NCBI GenBank assembly: GCA_050692055.1
Contig: JBOGTC010000092.1
Span: forward strand, 1-38,594
Reading direction: 5' to 3'
From: JBOGTC01 sp050692055
Lineage (GTDB): Bacteria; Chloroflexota; Limnocylindria; QHBO01
DNA: 38,594 bases
The translations under genes and the position numbers were made by a program. Below, piece after piece: positions 6,695-16,021 of this stretch. Every line of letters starts with the position of its first letter. The stretch's first letter is position 1. The notes beneath the pieces were generated by a model. The model saw only the letters and a list, made by a program, of their open reading frames with translations. It made no database searches and was not told the DNA's origin.

Positions 6695-7891
6695 TCATGC
6701 CCTGGCCGCAAGGACCCGGTCGCGGACCTCGTAGTAGTAGTCGACGATGCGCTCGGTGACCCGCTCCCACGAGTACTCGGGGGCGCGCGCGCGGCCGGCC
6801 TCGCCCAGCTCGTGGCGAAGGTCGGGGTCTCGGGCGAGCGCGTAGAGCGCCGCAGCCAGGGCCCGCGGGTTGCGCGGCTCCACCAGGATGCCCTGCACGT
6901 TGCGCTCGATCACCCGCTTGAAGCCGTGGATGTCGGAGGCGACGATCGGCACGCCGGCGGCCATCGCCTCCAATAGCACGATGCCGAACGACTCCTGGCC
7001 GGTGTTCGGCGCGCAGAAGATGTCGGCCGAGGAGAAGTATCGGGCCTTCGCCTCGTCCGAGACCCTGCCCAGGAACTCGACGTCGCGGATGCGGCGCAGG
7101 CCGACGAAGCGCCGGTACTCGCGCAGCTTGGGCCCCGCCCCCACCACCAGCAACCGAGCGTCGACCTTGCGCTTGCGCAGGCGGTGGTAGGCCTTGAGCA
7201 GGTGGATCAGGCCCTTGCGCTCCTCCAGGCGGCCGACGAAGAGGATGTTCAGGGTTCCGTCGCGGAGCTCGTCGAACGGCTCGGCATCGGTGAATCGGTC
7301 CAGGAGCACCCCGTTCGGGATGATGCGGTAATCGCCCGGGAAGTAGGTGCTGATGAAGTGGCGTGCGGCACCGGAGACCGCGATTCGGCCCTGGAGCTGC
7401 GACGCCAGGCGCGAGGCGAAGCGCTTGCCCACCCAGTAGGACGGGCTGAAGCCGCCGAACGCATGGAAGGTGGCGATGTTCACGGTGTCGGACTGGTCGA
7501 GCATCGTCGGCGACAGGAAGGGCACTAACGGCTCGTGGAAATGCAGGATGTCGAAGCGGTGTGCCCGCAGGATGTCGCGCGCCTGCTGCTTGAAGCGCCA
7601 GCCGAGCGTCACCCGCCCGACGCTGCCGTTGGCCGGGAACGCCCAGCCGGTGCCGAGGCGGATGGTTCGGCCCTCGTTCTCCCGCTCGCGGCCGTACTTC
7701 GAGGTGATGATCCAGGCGTCGTGTCCCATCCGCCGCATCGCCTCGTACGTGTAGCGGACGTGCTCGTTCACGCCTCCCGGGTGCGGGTAGCCGTACGGGC
7801 TGACGATCCCCACCTTGAGCGGCTCCCGCCGCGGTCGCTCTCGCGGAACCGATGGCGCCGTCGAGGCCGGCGCCTGCTGGACCGATGTCAC
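6695..7891 (-). CDS. pimA: GT4 glycosyltransferase, PimA-like phosphatidylinositol mannosyltransferase
   Basis: This is a GT-B fold glycosyltransferase of family GT4, about 398 residues. The N-terminal domain opens KVGIVSPYGYPHPGGVNEHV, the PimA-type acceptor loop. Further on are HFHEPLVPF, NIATFHAFGG, the linker IPNGV, LFVGRLEERKGL, and the nucleotide-sugar E(x7)E region around GQESFGIVLLEAMAAG. PimA transfers mannose from GDP-mannose to phosphatidylinositol at the inner membrane face. It is the last gene of the inositol-lipid operon. I chose GTG 7891, which overlaps the previous stop as GTGA and has AGGAG seven bases upstream; the GTG at 7897 sits too close to that site. Other GT4 activities cannot be excluded. 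Confidence 0.82.
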   Translation of the reverse strand: MTSVQQAPASTAPSVPRERPRREPLKVGIVSPYGYPHPGGVNEHVRYTYEAMRRMGHDAWIITSKYGRERENEGRTIRLGTGWAFPANGSVGRVTLGWRFKQQARDILRAHRFDILHFHEPLVPFLSPTMLDQSDTVNIATFHAFGGFSPSYWVGKRFASRLASQLQGRIAVSGAARHFISTYFPGDYRIIPNGVLLDRFTDAEPFDELRDGTLNILFVGRLEERKGLIHLLKAYHRLRKRKVDARLLVVGAGPKLREYRRFVGLRRIRDVEFLGRVSDEAKARYFSSADIFCAPNTGQESFGIVLLEAMAAGVPIVASDIHGFKRVIERNVQGILVEPRNPRALAAALYALARDPDLRHELGEAGRARAPEYSWERVTERIVDYYYEVRDRVLAARA

Positions 7892-8676
7892 CGCCACTCT
7901 CCTGTGGGCCGAAGAGTATGGCGCAGGTGCCGCGCCTTGGCGACCAGCTGGCGCCGGTAGACGTCGAGGTTGTGGCGATGGGTCCAGTACGACCCGGCCG
8001 GGCGCGTGCTGCCGCTGGCGATCGCGGCCCGATAGTCATCGGCTCCGGCGCCCGGGAACCAGGTCCACGCGCTGCCGATGCCGTCGAGCACGTGCGCATC
8101 CGAGTTGCCGACCGCGGGCAGGCGCAGCACTTCGGAGTTCAAGTGGCGGCGCGCCGTGCGTCGTGCAAGGCCGGCTGCCGACGGGTTCATGAGCTCGATC
8201 GCGTCGAGATGGCGGCGCTCCTCGGGATCGTGATGCAGCGCGAGCAACGAGCGGGCGCCGAGCGACGGGGTGAGCGGCGCCATGGGGTGAGCGGCGATGG
8301 CCAGCCCACCCTGGTCATGAATGCGCTCGATCGTCTCGGTCAGCGGCCGCAGCGCGGGGATCCGCTCGGTGATGAAGAGGGCCAGGATGTGACCCCGTCG
8401 CGTCGTGACCTCCTCGCCCACCACCACGTCGAAGGGGTACTCGGCCGCGGCGTGAAGTTCCCGGGCGCGCAGCGCCCCGTCGATGCGCTCGTGGTCGGTG
8501 ATGGCGATGAGATCGAGGTTCGTGCGGCGCTCGACGTGCTCCAGCAGCTCCGCCACCGAGGCCGTGCCGTCGGAGTAGAGCGTGTGCAGGTGCATGTCGG
8601 CCTTGCCGTGCACGCCGCCGCTGCGTGGTCCGCCGCGTGGTCCGCTGCGTAGGCCCGCGGCGCGTCTGTGGTTCAC
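7888..8676 (-). CDS. PHP-domain metal-dependent phosphoesterase
   Basis: The PHP domain is complete: HLHTLYSDGTASVAELLEH (first metal motif HxH), AITDHERIDG, the middle metal-ligand region GEEVTTRRGHILALFI, AIAAHP, and the late NSDAH. Such proteins are histidinol-phosphate-phosphatase-like or broad phosphoesterases using up to three metals. The gene lies between two acyltransferase genes and pimA in the inositol-phospholipid operon, so it may remove a phosphate from an inositol intermediate (see findings). The start is uncertain: GTG 8676 is taken here; GTG 8721 would overlap the upstream gene by 17 bp, and GTG 8610 lies just before the domain. The leader is Arg/Gly-rich. Confidence 0.82.
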   Translation of the reverse strand: MNHRRAAGLRSGPRGGPRSGGVHGKADMHLHTLYSDGTASVAELLEHVERRTNLDLIAITDHERIDGALRARELHAAAEYPFDVVVGEEVTTRRGHILALFITERIPALRPLTETIERIHDQGGLAIAAHPMAPLTPSLGARSLLALHHDPEERRHLDAIELMNPSAAGLARRTARRHLNSEVLRLPAVGNSDAHVLDGIGSAWTWFPGAGADDYRAAIASGSTRPAGSYWTHRHNLDVYRRQLVAKARHLRHTLRPTGEWR

Positions 8677-8704
8677 CGGCCGTTCGCGCCTCGTGTCGCC
8701 AGAT

Positions 8705-9619
8705 TCATATCTGGTCTGCACCGATGGTCGCCGAGGTCTCGCCGGGGCGGCCGAGATCGGGCCAGAACTGCTGGAAGGCGCCCCACCACTGCTCGGGCGC
8801 CGCGGCTATGTCGCCCTCGAAGCGGGCGGCGACGCGCCGCGTGAGCGCCGCCACGTCGTCCCGCCGGTGCCCGCTCGGCTCGTGGCCGAGCAGCTCGCCG
8901 CTGGCCTGAAAGCGGTCCGGGCCTACTCGAAGACAACGGCCGACGGTGATCGATGCGCCGGTAGCCAGCGCGAGCATGGCTGGGCCGTTCGGAATGGTCG
9001 TGGGATGACCGAAGATCGTCACCGCCTCGCCGGACCCGGTGATGTCCCGGTCGCCGATGATGCCCACCAGCCCGCCGGACCGAAGCCGGTCGAGCAGCGC
9101 TCGGCGCGATGCGGCCAGCCGCACCAGCTCGACGCCACGCCCACCGCGGCGCGCGGCGAGGAACTCGAACAGGACCCTGGGCTCGATCTCCTCCACCGGC
9201 GCCAGCGGCCGGAACCCGTGGGCGGCGAGGAAGACGCCGAACGGTTCGAAGTTGCCCAGGTGCGAGGAGACAAGCATCGAGGGGCCGGCGCGCAGCGTTG
9301 CCTCGTGCGCCGGCCAGTCTTCCACGCGAACGACCTCGTCGATGCGCTTGGGATCGTAGTGCGGCGCTCGCAGCAGCTCCACGTAGTAGCGGGCGTGGTG
9401 CCGAAACGCGCTCCTCACCAGCGCATCGAAGGCGCGGCCGTGGCTCGGGCGCCCGGTCGCCTCGCAGACCCGGGCCAGGTTGGCCGCCACCAGGCTCCTG
9501 CGGTCGGGGGCCAATCGACGCCATGCATCACCGACGAGATCGGCCAGCGCGTATGCCGCGCCCGACGGAAGGGCGGCGACGATCCGGTCGGCCAGCTCCA
9601 GGCCGATGCGCAGGAGCAT
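8705..9619 (-). CDS. Lysophospholipid acyltransferase family protein (PatA/HtrB-like), second copy
   Basis: This 304-residue LPLAT protein of the LpxL/HtrB/PatA group has the catalytic H(x4)E motif SSHLGNFE, then VEEIEPRVLFEFLAARR, GGLVGIIGDRDITGSG and a GHPTTIPNGPAMLALATGA segment, typical positions of the acyl-CoA pocket and the second conserved block. In mycobacteria PatA acylates the mannose of PIM at the cytosolic membrane face; the operon context makes that role likely here. The ATG overlaps the stop of the preceding gene by one base (TGATG). It is homologous to its neighbour at 9619-10578, so the operon holds two such enzymes that may acylate different positions. Confidence 0.85.
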   Translation of the reverse strand: MLLRIGLELADRIVAALPSGAAYALADLVGDAWRRLAPDRRSLVAANLARVCEATGRPSHGRAFDALVRSAFRHHARYYVELLRAPHYDPKRIDEVVRVEDWPAHEATLRAGPSMLVSSHLGNFEPFGVFLAAHGFRPLAPVEEIEPRVLFEFLAARRGGRGVELVRLAASRRALLDRLRSGGLVGIIGDRDITGSGEAVTIFGHPTTIPNGPAMLALATGASITVGRCLRVGPDRFQASGELLGHEPSGHRRDDVAALTRRVAARFEGDIAAAPEQWWGAFQQFWPDLGRPGETSATIGADQI

Positions 9620-10578
9620 CAGGCGACGGCCCTGGCGGCCTTGGTCCAGTCATCCCCGCGTCGGGCGACGTCGAGCGCCGCGCGTGCGCGTGCGCGTTCC
9701 GCGTCGGTCTGGGGCCAGACGGGTCGGAACATGTACCACTGGCCCGGATCTGCGGCGATGACCTCGCCCAGCGCATCCGCGACCGCCTGCGTGGCGCGGT
9801 GGATGTCGCCGGGATCCGTGCTGGCGCAGTGAATGAGCGGCAGGCCTCTCGCCACGAAGCGGTCGTCATTGGTCCGCTGGCAGGCGACCGGCAGGAGCGG
9901 AGCGCCGGTCTTGGCCGCCAGCGTGGCCGGTCCGGCCGGAAAGGTCGTGGGCTCGCCGCAGAACTCCACCGGGACGTCGCCGGCACGGTAGCCGCCGTCA
10001 CAGAACAGGACGAGGTTCTCTCCGCGCCGCAGGGCACGGAAGAGGCCACGCAGGTTGCGCCGGCCGATGAGGAAGATGTGCTGACGCGCGCGCGCGTCCG
10101 ACATGTGGTCGTAGAGCCGGCCGTAGGTGGTGTCGTCGGCCACGACGTGGATCGACTCCCCCGCCAGCTTCAGGCCGGGACCGATGAGGTCCATGCCGCC
10201 CACGTGCACGGTGCACAGCAGCATGCCCCGTCCCCCGGCACCCCCCTTGGCCAGGACCTCGATGTTCTCGATGTGCACGAGCTCGGCGGCCTGCGTCTCG
10301 GTGAGCTCGCCGATGCGCATCATATCGACCAGGTACTTGGCGTAGTTGCGGAAGGCGCGCCGGCCGGCCCGTGCCACCTCCGGGTCATGCGGCGGACGAC
10401 GCATCGGCCGGGCGAGGTTGCCGTGGATGAGCTCTCGCTTCGCGCCCGCGGCGTCGTAAGCCGCGTTGCCGACCGCCGTGGCGACGGCGAGCGTGAGCGA
10501 TCGGGGCAGGGCGTTGATCGCCCGCTCGCCGGCGCGGTAGGCCCAGTAGGTCAGCAGCTCTCGCTTGCGCTCGGTCAC
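9619..10578 (-). CDS. Lysophospholipid acyltransferase family protein (PatA/HtrB-like), first copy
   Basis: This 319-residue LPLAT paralogue has the catalytic motif CTVHVGGMD, H(x4)D with Asp in place of the Glu of the neighbour, followed by LRRGENLVLFCDGGYRAGDVPVEFCGEPTTFPAGPATLAAKTGAPLLP, the conserved FxGxPxxxPxGPAxLA block (quoted piecewise: FCGEPTTFPAGPATLA). It starts at GTG 10578, 4 bp after the inositol-phosphate synthase stop, so it is tightly coupled. The expected activity is acyl-CoA-dependent acylation of a glycolipid such as a phosphatidylinositol mannoside. Which of the two copies modifies which hydroxyl cannot be told. Confidence 0.84.
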   Translation of the reverse strand: MTERKRELLTYWAYRAGERAINALPRSLTLAVATAVGNAAYDAAGAKRELIHGNLARPMRRPPHDPEVARAGRRAFRNYAKYLVDMMRIGELTETQAAELVHIENIEVLAKGGAGGRGMLLCTVHVGGMDLIGPGLKLAGESIHVVADDTTYGRLYDHMSDARARQHIFLIGRRNLRGLFRALRRGENLVLFCDGGYRAGDVPVEFCGEPTTFPAGPATLAAKTGAPLLPVACQRTNDDRFVARGLPLIHCASTDPGDIHRATQAVADALGEVIAADPGQWYMFRPVWPQTDAERARARAALDVARRGDDWTKAARAVA

Positions 10579-10582
10579 CCGC

Positions 10583-11803
<1,221 letters not shown>

Positions 11804-11808
11804 GTGGT

Positions 11809-12483
11809 CTAACTCTCCTTGTTGTCGTTCACGGCAGTGGCGCTGAGCCGCCAGACGTGCCAGATTCGCTGGATGACGGTCGCCACCGTCAGCGCGGCGA
11901 CGATGACGATGACCCCGATGAGCGCGGGTACGAAGCCAAGACCGGCAATTGCGATGCCCGCGATGACGAGGACCAGTCGCTCCGTGCGCGGCGCCAGGCC
12001 GACGCTGGCCGAGAGGCCGATGCCTTCCGCTCGGGCGTGCGAGTAGCTGACGAGAAACGAGCCGGCAAGCGCGACCATGGCGGCCATGATCGGCCAGGTC
12101 GGGTCCGCCAGGGCACCAAGCAGGTAGCCTGCCACGCCGATGTAGAGGACGGCCTCGCCCGCACGATCGAGGGTCGAGTCGAGGAAGCTTCCGAACCTGG
12201 TGCCACCTCCGCTGGCGCGCGCCAGGGCGCCGTCCACGGCGTCCAGCAGCGATCCGGCGGTCAGGATGGCGGCGCCGGCAAGCAGCCACCCCTGCATGAC
12301 GAGCGCAGCGGCGACGACCGTCATCAGCAGGCCAATGACCGTCACCATGTTCGGCGTCAGGTGCAGCGCCTGCGCGAGCCTCACGACCGGGTCGAGCACG
12401 GCGCGGCCTGCCTCCTTGAGCCAGCGCGGCAGGACGGAGTCGCCGCGCCGCAGATCGTGAGCGTGATCGCGGCTAGCCGACAT
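11809..12483 (-). CDS. pgsA: CDP-alcohol phosphatidyltransferase, probably phosphatidylinositol phosphate synthase
   Basis: This is a 224-residue membrane enzyme with about six hydrophobic helices. The family signature DxxDGxxAR(x8)GxxxDxxxD is complete: LLDAVDGALARASGGGTRFG then SFLDSTLDR. The later SYSHARAEGIGL and GLAPRTERLVL segments match the inositol-phosphate-binding part of actinobacterial PIP synthases, which join CDP-diacylglycerol and inositol phosphate. Its place directly before ino1 supports this over phosphatidylglycerophosphate synthase. I chose ATG 12483, inside the end of the regulator gene (11-bp overlap) with GGAGG upstream; the longer frame to 12525 overlaps more. Confidence 0.87.
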   Translation of the reverse strand: MSASRDHAHDLRRGDSVLPRWLKEAGRAVLDPVVRLAQALHLTPNMVTVIGLLMTVVAAALVMQGWLLAGAAILTAGSLLDAVDGALARASGGGTRFGSFLDSTLDRAGEAVLYIGVAGYLLGALADPTWPIMAAMVALAGSFLVSYSHARAEGIGLSASVGLAPRTERLVLVIAGIAIAGLGFVPALIGVIVIVAALTVATVIQRIWHVWRLSATAVNDNKES

Positions 12484-12856
12484 CGGCCACCCTGCCTCCT
12501 CCCGGCTCCTCGGCAATCGCGACACCGACGGTCCCGCCGATGAGACGGGCCTCGGCGTCGTGCAGCTCTTCGAATGCGGCGGTGCGCAGCCGACAGATGA
12601 CCTGCCGGCCGGTCTTGCGGGTCTCGATCAAGCCGGCGAGGCGCAGGATGCGCAGGTGCCAGCTGATGAGCGGCTGCGACAGCCCGACGCGTGTCGAGAG
12701 CTCGCTGACCGGGACGGGGCCGATCTCGGCCAGCAGGCCGATGACGCGCAGGCGCGTCTCGTCGCCCAGCGCCCGGTACAGCGCTCGCAGTCGCCGCAGG
12801 TCGTGCTCGCCCGCGGTCTCTGGGGGAAGTGTCATGTCGTAGCGCTTCTTTATCAA
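12473..12856 (-). CDS. ArsR-family winged-helix regulator
   Basis: This 127-residue protein has an ArsR-type winged helix: LRALYRALGDETRLRVIGLL (helices 1-2), then PVPVSELSTRVGLSQPLISW as helix-turn-helix, HLRILRLAGLIETRKTGRQV as recognition helix and wing. There is no CxC metal site next to the recognition helix, so it is not an obvious arsenic or cadmium sensor. It is the first gene of the inositol-lipid operon and overlaps the next gene, so it probably controls its own operon; a palindrome lies at the presumed transcription start. ATG 12856 is used; ATG 12835 is an alternative. Confidence 0.85.
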   Translation of the reverse strand: MIKKRYDMTLPPETAGEHDLRRLRALYRALGDETRLRVIGLLAEIGPVPVSELSTRVGLSQPLISWHLRILRLAGLIETRKTGRQVICRLRTAAFEELHDAEARLIGGTVGVAIAEEPGGGRVADVG

Positions 12857-12869
12857 ACGGAGATTTATG

Positions 12870-12911
12870 TAAGCGAATCCTTATGCTATGGCACCGTGCC
12901 GGGGTCGTCAA
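12870..12911 (-). promoter_or_regulatory. Promoter and likely operator of the ArsR / inositol-lipid operon
   Basis: On the minus strand there is TTGACG (12911-12906), a 17-bp spacer and TAGCAT (12888-12883), close to a sigma-70 consensus. The inverted repeat TAAG-6-CTTA (12870-12883) begins at the edge of the -10 box and covers the expected start of transcription. That is where an ArsR-type repressor would block polymerase. Confidence 0.6.
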
Positions 12912-12918
12912 GGCGTCG

Positions 12919-12927
12919 TGCTAGGAT
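12919..12927 (+). promoter_or_regulatory. Extended -10 promoter for the degenerate ABC operon
   Basis: TGCTAGGAT is an extended -10 box (TGnTAnnnT) pointing right. It resembles the TGCTAGACT boxes in front of the sortase-like gene and nuoA. It shares the intergenic region with the divergent ArsR promoter. Confidence 0.4.
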
Positions 12928-12972
12928 CGGCGCTCGATCCACCGGTTGAGCCGCGCGAAGGAGGTGGGGCTG

Positions 12973-13722
12973 CTGGGCACATCGACCCCCGACGCCCTGT
13001 GGAATGCGCCTGAGTCGCGCGTCCTGCGTCCATCGGCCATTGCCTGTCGCGGGCTACGCCGGCAGGTCGGAGGGCGGCTGCTTCTTGACGGCCTGACCCT
13101 CGAGGTTCCCGCCGGGATGCGCCTGCTCGTCATCTCCGATCCCGAGGACTCCGCCCCGCTCCTGCTGCGGGTGTTGGCCGGCCTGGCTCGCCCTGACGGT
13201 GGATCCACGGAGCTCGCCGGATTGACCGATGCGTCGCGCGCCGGCTGGGCGCGTCGTGTCGCCTATGTGGGTCCCGAGCAGGGGCTGTGGCCGTGGATGA
13301 CTCCGCGCGAGGTCCTGGCGCTCGCCGAGCGCCTGCACGGCGCGCCGGGTTGGCACGTCGACCGCCTCGTGACCGCGCTGGGGATCGGCGCGGCGCTCAA
13401 CCAGCCCCTGTCGTGGGGCAGCGAGGCGATGGTCGAGCGGGTGGCGCTGGCAGCTGCGCTGCTGCGCGATCCGGAGGTTCTCCTGCTCGATGAGCCGCTG
13501 CCGTCGCTCGATCCCGAGGAGCGGTCCCGGATCCTGAGCCTGCCCGGACGGCGCCGCACGATCCTGCTCGCCAGCCGGCAGCCGGCGACCGAGGCCGGCC
13601 ACTGCACTCATGTCGCCCTGCTGCGGGAAGGAGGCCTGGCGTTCCTGGCGACGGTGGCTGAGCTCGCCGCGCGCGACTTGCCGCTCTCGGTCCGCGGCGT
13701 CGAGGCGCTCGCCGTCGCGTGA
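12973..13722 (+). CDS. ABC transporter ATPase-like protein with destroyed Walker A
   Basis: The product (about 249 residues from CTG 12973) aligns with ABC ATPases throughout: GLTLEVPAG before Walker A, VLAGLARPDGG after it, a Q-loop (GPEQGLWPW), Walker B VLLLDEPLPSLDPEER and a final switch region. The Walker A site reads SDPEDSAPL where GxxGxGKST is expected, so the phosphate-binding lysine is gone. The signature LSGGQ reads LSWGS. ATP hydrolysis by the usual mechanism is unlikely. AAGGAGG (12958-12964) lies 8 bases before CTG 12973; TTG 12946 and GTG 12964 are alternative starts. It overlaps the permease gene as GTGA. Confidence 0.75.
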   Translation: MGTSTPDALWNAPESRVLRPSAIACRGLRRQVGGRLLLDGLTLEVPAGMRLLVISDPEDSAPLLLRVLAGLARPDGGSTELAGLTDASRAGWARRVAYVGPEQGLWPWMTPREVLALAERLHGAPGWHVDRLVTALGIGAALNQPLSWGSEAMVERVALAAALLRDPEVLLLDEPLPSLDPEERSRILSLPGRRRTILLASRQPATEAGHCTHVALLREGGLAFLATVAELAARDLPLSVRGVEALAVA

Positions 13723-14417
13723 AGCTCATCATGACGATGGCCTGGCTGGCGCTGCGAGAGCTGTGGATCAGCCCCCGGCTCCTGGTCCTGCTGGTCCCCT
13801 TCATCAGTGCCGGCGCTTTGGCGGCGCTCCTGCCGATGAGCGTCTCGGATGCCACGGATCGATTCGCCGCTGCGCTCGGCGTTGCCACAATGATCGTCGC
13901 CGCTGTGGCCGCCACCTCGCTCGCGACCGAGCGACGCCTCGGTCGTGCCGGATGGCTGGTCAGCCAGGCCGTCCCCCGTGGCAGCCTGCTCGCCGGCTGG
14001 CTGGTGGCGATCTGCGCGGCCACGCTCCCGGCGCTTGCCGCGGCCGGACTGGTCGCCTGGTTGGCGCTGTCGGAATCACCTCGTGCCCCGGCGGCCGGCT
14101 CCTTCGCGCTGGACCTGGTCGCGGTGGGCTGCGGAACGCTCGCGGCGGCGGCGCTGGGCCTTCTGGCAGGCACCACGTTGTCCAGCGTCGCGGCGCCGGT
14201 TGTGGCACTGCTCATCTGCTGTGGCGTCGCGGCGGTGACGATCGCCGCGCCGGCCATTGGGTCGCTCCTGCCGGGGGCGGGCCACCAGGCGCTGGCCGGC
14301 TTGCCGGACACGCCACGCCCGCTCGGAGGAGCCCTGCAGGCGGCCGGAGTCAGCCTCGGAGCCGCCGCGATCCTGCTCGCCGTTGCCCGCGCTGCCTTCG
14401 AGCGCGCCGACCTGTGA
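13719..14417 (+). CDS. ABC-2-like membrane permease partner
   Basis: This is a 232-residue hydrophobic protein with about six transmembrane segments (for example LLVLLVPFISAGALAALLP, LGVATMIVAAVAATSLA, VAICAATLPALAAAGLVAWL, VVALLICCGVAAVTIA). The cytosolic piece TERRLGRAGWLVSQAVPRGS resembles the coupling region of ABC-2 permeases. It starts at GTG 13719, overlapping the ATPase-like gene, and its stop overlaps the next gene (GTGA), so the three genes form one unit. With a degenerate ATPase as partner, its transport role is unclear. The family is assigned by pattern only. Confidence 0.65.
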   Translation: MKLIMTMAWLALRELWISPRLLVLLVPFISAGALAALLPMSVSDATDRFAAALGVATMIVAAVAATSLATERRLGRAGWLVSQAVPRGSLLAGWLVAICAATLPALAAAGLVAWLALSESPRAPAAGSFALDLVAVGCGTLAAAALGLLAGTTLSSVAAPVVALLICCGVAAVTIAAPAIGSLLPGAGHQALAGLPDTPRPLGGALQAAGVSLGAAAILLAVARAAFERADL

Positions 14418-16021
14418 GCGGGAGCCAGGCATCGGTTCGCCTGCATCCGGCCACCGCATGGGCGGTGCTGGTGATCGCCAGCTTGGGCGTGCTCATCGGC
14501 GGCGCGGAGCTCATGGTGGTGGCGATCGCGCTGCCAGCGATCGTCGCCGACTTCGGTGGCTGGGCCGACCTGGCTCGGGTCAGCTGGATCGTGAACGCCT
14601 ATCTGCTCGCCTACGTGGTCGCCATGCCCATCGCCGGGCGCGGCGCCGACCTGTGGGGCGCGCGACGCCTGTACATCGCGGCCCTCCTGCTCTTCGTCCT
14701 CGGTAGCGCAGGGGCCGGGCTGGCCCGCATCGCCGGCCCGGAGTCCGGGCTCGACTGGCTCGTCGCATCCCGGGTGGTGCAGGGCTTCGGTGGTGGCGCC
14801 CTCGTACCACTCTCGATGGCGCTTGCCTCGCACCTGTTCACCGGGCGCGCTCGCGCTGCCGCCCTGGGCGTGGAGGGGGCAGCCACGTTCGTCGGGATGG
14901 CCCTGGGGCCGATCTACGGCTCGTGGGTGCTGCGCAACGTGAGCCTGCCGGTTCCCGGCCTCGACATGGTGAGCTGGCAGTGGATCTTCCTGCTCAACGT
15001 GCCCATCGGCATCGTGACGATGCTGCTGATCTACGTGGCTGCCGGGGGAATCGAGACGCCGCGGATCCGCGCCCCGCTCGACCTGTTCGGGGCGGCAATG
15101 CTGTCACTGGCGCTGGTGGCCGGCGTCGGATCGCTGACGCTGACCGGCGAGCGTGGCTGGGCCGATCCGTTGATCCTTGCCGGCCTCGGAGCAACCCTGA
15201 TCTTCCTCGTCGCCTTCGCGACCTCGCAGCTGCGATCCGCCTCGCCCCTCGTCGATCTGCGGCTGTTCGGCGATCGGCCATTCGCCGCCGCCAACATCGT
15301 CAGCCTGCTGACCGGCTACACGCTGGCGACCGCAATCATCGGCGGCCCGGTGTTCGTGAACCGCGTGCTGAACGGCAGCACTGTCGAGGCCGAGATGGCG
15401 CTCACCGCGCTCACCGTGGCGCTGGCGTCCGGCGCGTTCGCGGGCGGGCTACTGACGGGCGTGCTCGGTGAGCGGCGGGTGACGGTGGCCGGAGTGGCCG
15501 CCAGCGGCATCGGCCTCTGGCTGGCGATGGGCTGGGGCACGGAGACCGGACTCGACCGGCTGGTTCGCGACCTGGCCATCTTTGGCGCGGGGTTCGGTCT
15601 CACCGTCTCACCACGGGCGACCGCCGCGGTCGAAGCTGCGGGCAGCGGCGCCTACGGCGTGGCCAGCGCGATGCTGCAGATCACGCGCACGCTTGGCATG
15701 AGCGTGGGTCTGGCGCTGCTGACGAGCATCGGCCAGAACCGCATTGATGAGCTGTCGGCGCTCATCAACGACCCGGCGCGGCGCGATCAGCTGGTCGCCG
15801 AGCTGGGCCGCCCCGAATTCGTTGGCGTGAGCCCCAATGCCAGCCTGGCGCTGATCGACGTGCTCGAGACCTGGTCGCGCGGGCAGTCCGCGGAGGTCCT
15901 GCAGCTCATCTTCGCCATCGCGCTGGGTGTCGCGGCCGTCACGCTCATCCCCGCCTGGTTCGTGCAGGGCGGCCGCGAGAGTGGCGAGTCCGGCGCGCCT
16001 AGCGCACCGGCTCGGCGATGA
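14414..16021 (+). CDS. MFS transporter, DHA2 (EmrB/QacA) family
   Basis: This 535-residue drug:proton antiporter-type protein should have 14 transmembrane segments. Motifs include ALPAIVADFGGWADLARVSW (motif D1 region), IAGRGADLWGARRLYIAALL (motif A), ASRVVQGFGGGALVPLSMAL (motif B) and MALGPIYGSW (motif C-like). Late in the protein SAMLQITRTLGMSVGLALL matches the DHA2 consensus. The open frame extends upstream to 13610, but GTG 14414 overlapping the permease stop is the start. Its end overlaps the convergent sortase-like gene by 23 bp. The substrate is unknown. Confidence 0.88.
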   Translation: MSGSQASVRLHPATAWAVLVIASLGVLIGGAELMVVAIALPAIVADFGGWADLARVSWIVNAYLLAYVVAMPIAGRGADLWGARRLYIAALLLFVLGSAGAGLARIAGPESGLDWLVASRVVQGFGGGALVPLSMALASHLFTGRARAAALGVEGAATFVGMALGPIYGSWVLRNVSLPVPGLDMVSWQWIFLLNVPIGIVTMLLIYVAAGGIETPRIRAPLDLFGAAMLSLALVAGVGSLTLTGERGWADPLILAGLGATLIFLVAFATSQLRSASPLVDLRLFGDRPFAAANIVSLLTGYTLATAIIGGPVFVNRVLNGSTVEAEMALTALTVALASGAFAGGLLTGVLGERRVTVAGVAASGIGLWLAMGWGTETGLDRLVRDLAIFGAGFGLTVSPRATAAVEAAGSGAYGVASAMLQITRTLGMSVGLALLTSIGQNRIDELSALINDPARRDQLVAELGRPEFVGVSPNASLALIDVLETWSRGQSAEVLQLIFAIALGVAAVTLIPAWFVQGGRESGESGAPSAPARR

